Origin: Lachnospiraceae bacterium
Lineage (GTDB): Bacteria > Bacillota > Clostridia > Lachnospirales > Lachnospiraceae
Reading direction: 5' to 3'
Length of the DNA: 5,221 nt
Assembly: GCA_009774535.1 (NCBI GenBank)
Contig: VSNY01000144.1
Location: 1-5,221 of the forward strand
In this document: in pieces, positions 4,991 through 5,221 of the stretch
How positions within the stretch are numbered: position 1 is the stretch's first letter
Layout of the letters: the number at the start of each line of letters is the position of its first letter
Program-made: the position numbers and the translations under genes
The notes under the pieces: generated by a model
The model's input: only the letters and a program-made list of their open reading frames with translations
The model's database searches: none
What the model was told of the DNA's origin: nothing

Positions 4991-5221
4991 CTTGAAATGA
5001 ACTGATCTTCCGTCTTTCTAACCGTTTCATGGATACTGCTTTTCAAGAGTTTTACAACTTTACATAAACTGATCTTTCAGTGCTTTATATACTTTAGGTA
5101 AATTCATATTCCTGTATTTTACAGCTTTACATGAACTGATTTTCAAGTATTTTACAACTTTATATGAACTGATTTCAAGTATTTTACAGCTTTACATGAA
5201 CTGATTTTCAAGTATTTTACA
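4991..5221. repeat. Tandem array of about 33-bp units upstream of the Rpn gene
   Basis: The core AACTGAT, or a degenerate form, recurs at 5000, 5034 (degenerate), 5067, 5101 (degenerate), 5134, 5167 and 5199, that is every 32-34 bp. The units at 5114-5146 and 5179-5211 are identical, and the identity extends 10 nt further into the window edge (43 nt in all). The unit between them, 5147-5178, is 32 bp with a few changes (ACAAC for ACAGC, TATATG for TACATG). Units nearer the Rpn gene are progressively more diverged. There are no unique spacers, so this is not CRISPR. On the minus strand each clear unit carries TTGAAA, then two TGTAAA boxes 8 bp apart. The array probably continues past the window. 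Its function is unknown. Confidence 0.85.

Noticed and set aside
4991..5221. CRISPR array
   Set aside because: The repeats abut directly with a period of about 33 bp and leave no unique spacers; no cas genes are present.

Overview
All genes in this window lie on the minus strand, so they read right to left. The window looks like an AT-leaning gut Firmicute, most likely a clostridial Lachnospiraceae-type genome. The reasons are strong AGGAGG ribosome binding sites 10-12 nt from the starts, a clostridial-type EF-G paralogue, an Rpn/PD-(D/E)XK 'putative transposase' protein, and a secreted protein with a Listeria-Bacteroides (InlB) repeat. The organism is inferred from protein style, not from a database hit.

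Layout in order of transcription. (1) 5221-4991: a tandem array with a period of about 33 bp. It has seven recognisable units, is sharp at the window edge, decays toward the gene, and probably continues beyond the window. (2) 4963-4100: an Rpn-family (PF12784-like) nuclease of 287 aa. Its C-terminal part holds a 12-bp tandem repeat encoding Gly-Glu-Lys-Arg units. It also has an internal AAGGAGG-8 nt-ATG start at 4405 that could make a separate 101-aa C-terminal protein. This matches the gene-within-a-gene toxin/antitoxin (RpnL/RpnS) arrangement known from E. coli. (3) 4099-3566: intergenic. It holds a 25-nt remnant of an Rpn paralogue copying exactly the internal-start segment, a cluster of small inverted repeats, a GC-rich 10-bp hairpin, and the promoter and folded leader of the next gene. 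(4) 3565-1475: a full-length, 696-aa EF-G-like translational GTPase. Its ribosome-facing domains look intact but three of its GTPase motifs are altered. (5) 1398-94: a secreted protein with one InlB B-repeat followed by a beta-propeller-like region. It lies 76 nt after the EF-G stop and is possibly co-transcribed. (6) 93-1: downstream sequence with no clear feature.

The most interesting part is the right third. A candidate Rpn defence or toxin-antitoxin locus carries several signs of rapid change: the in-frame 12-bp repeat, a substituted active-site glutamine, a partial copy of the antitoxin start, and an upstream 33-bp array. The EF-G paralogue and the secreted protein form a separate unit with no evident functional link to it.
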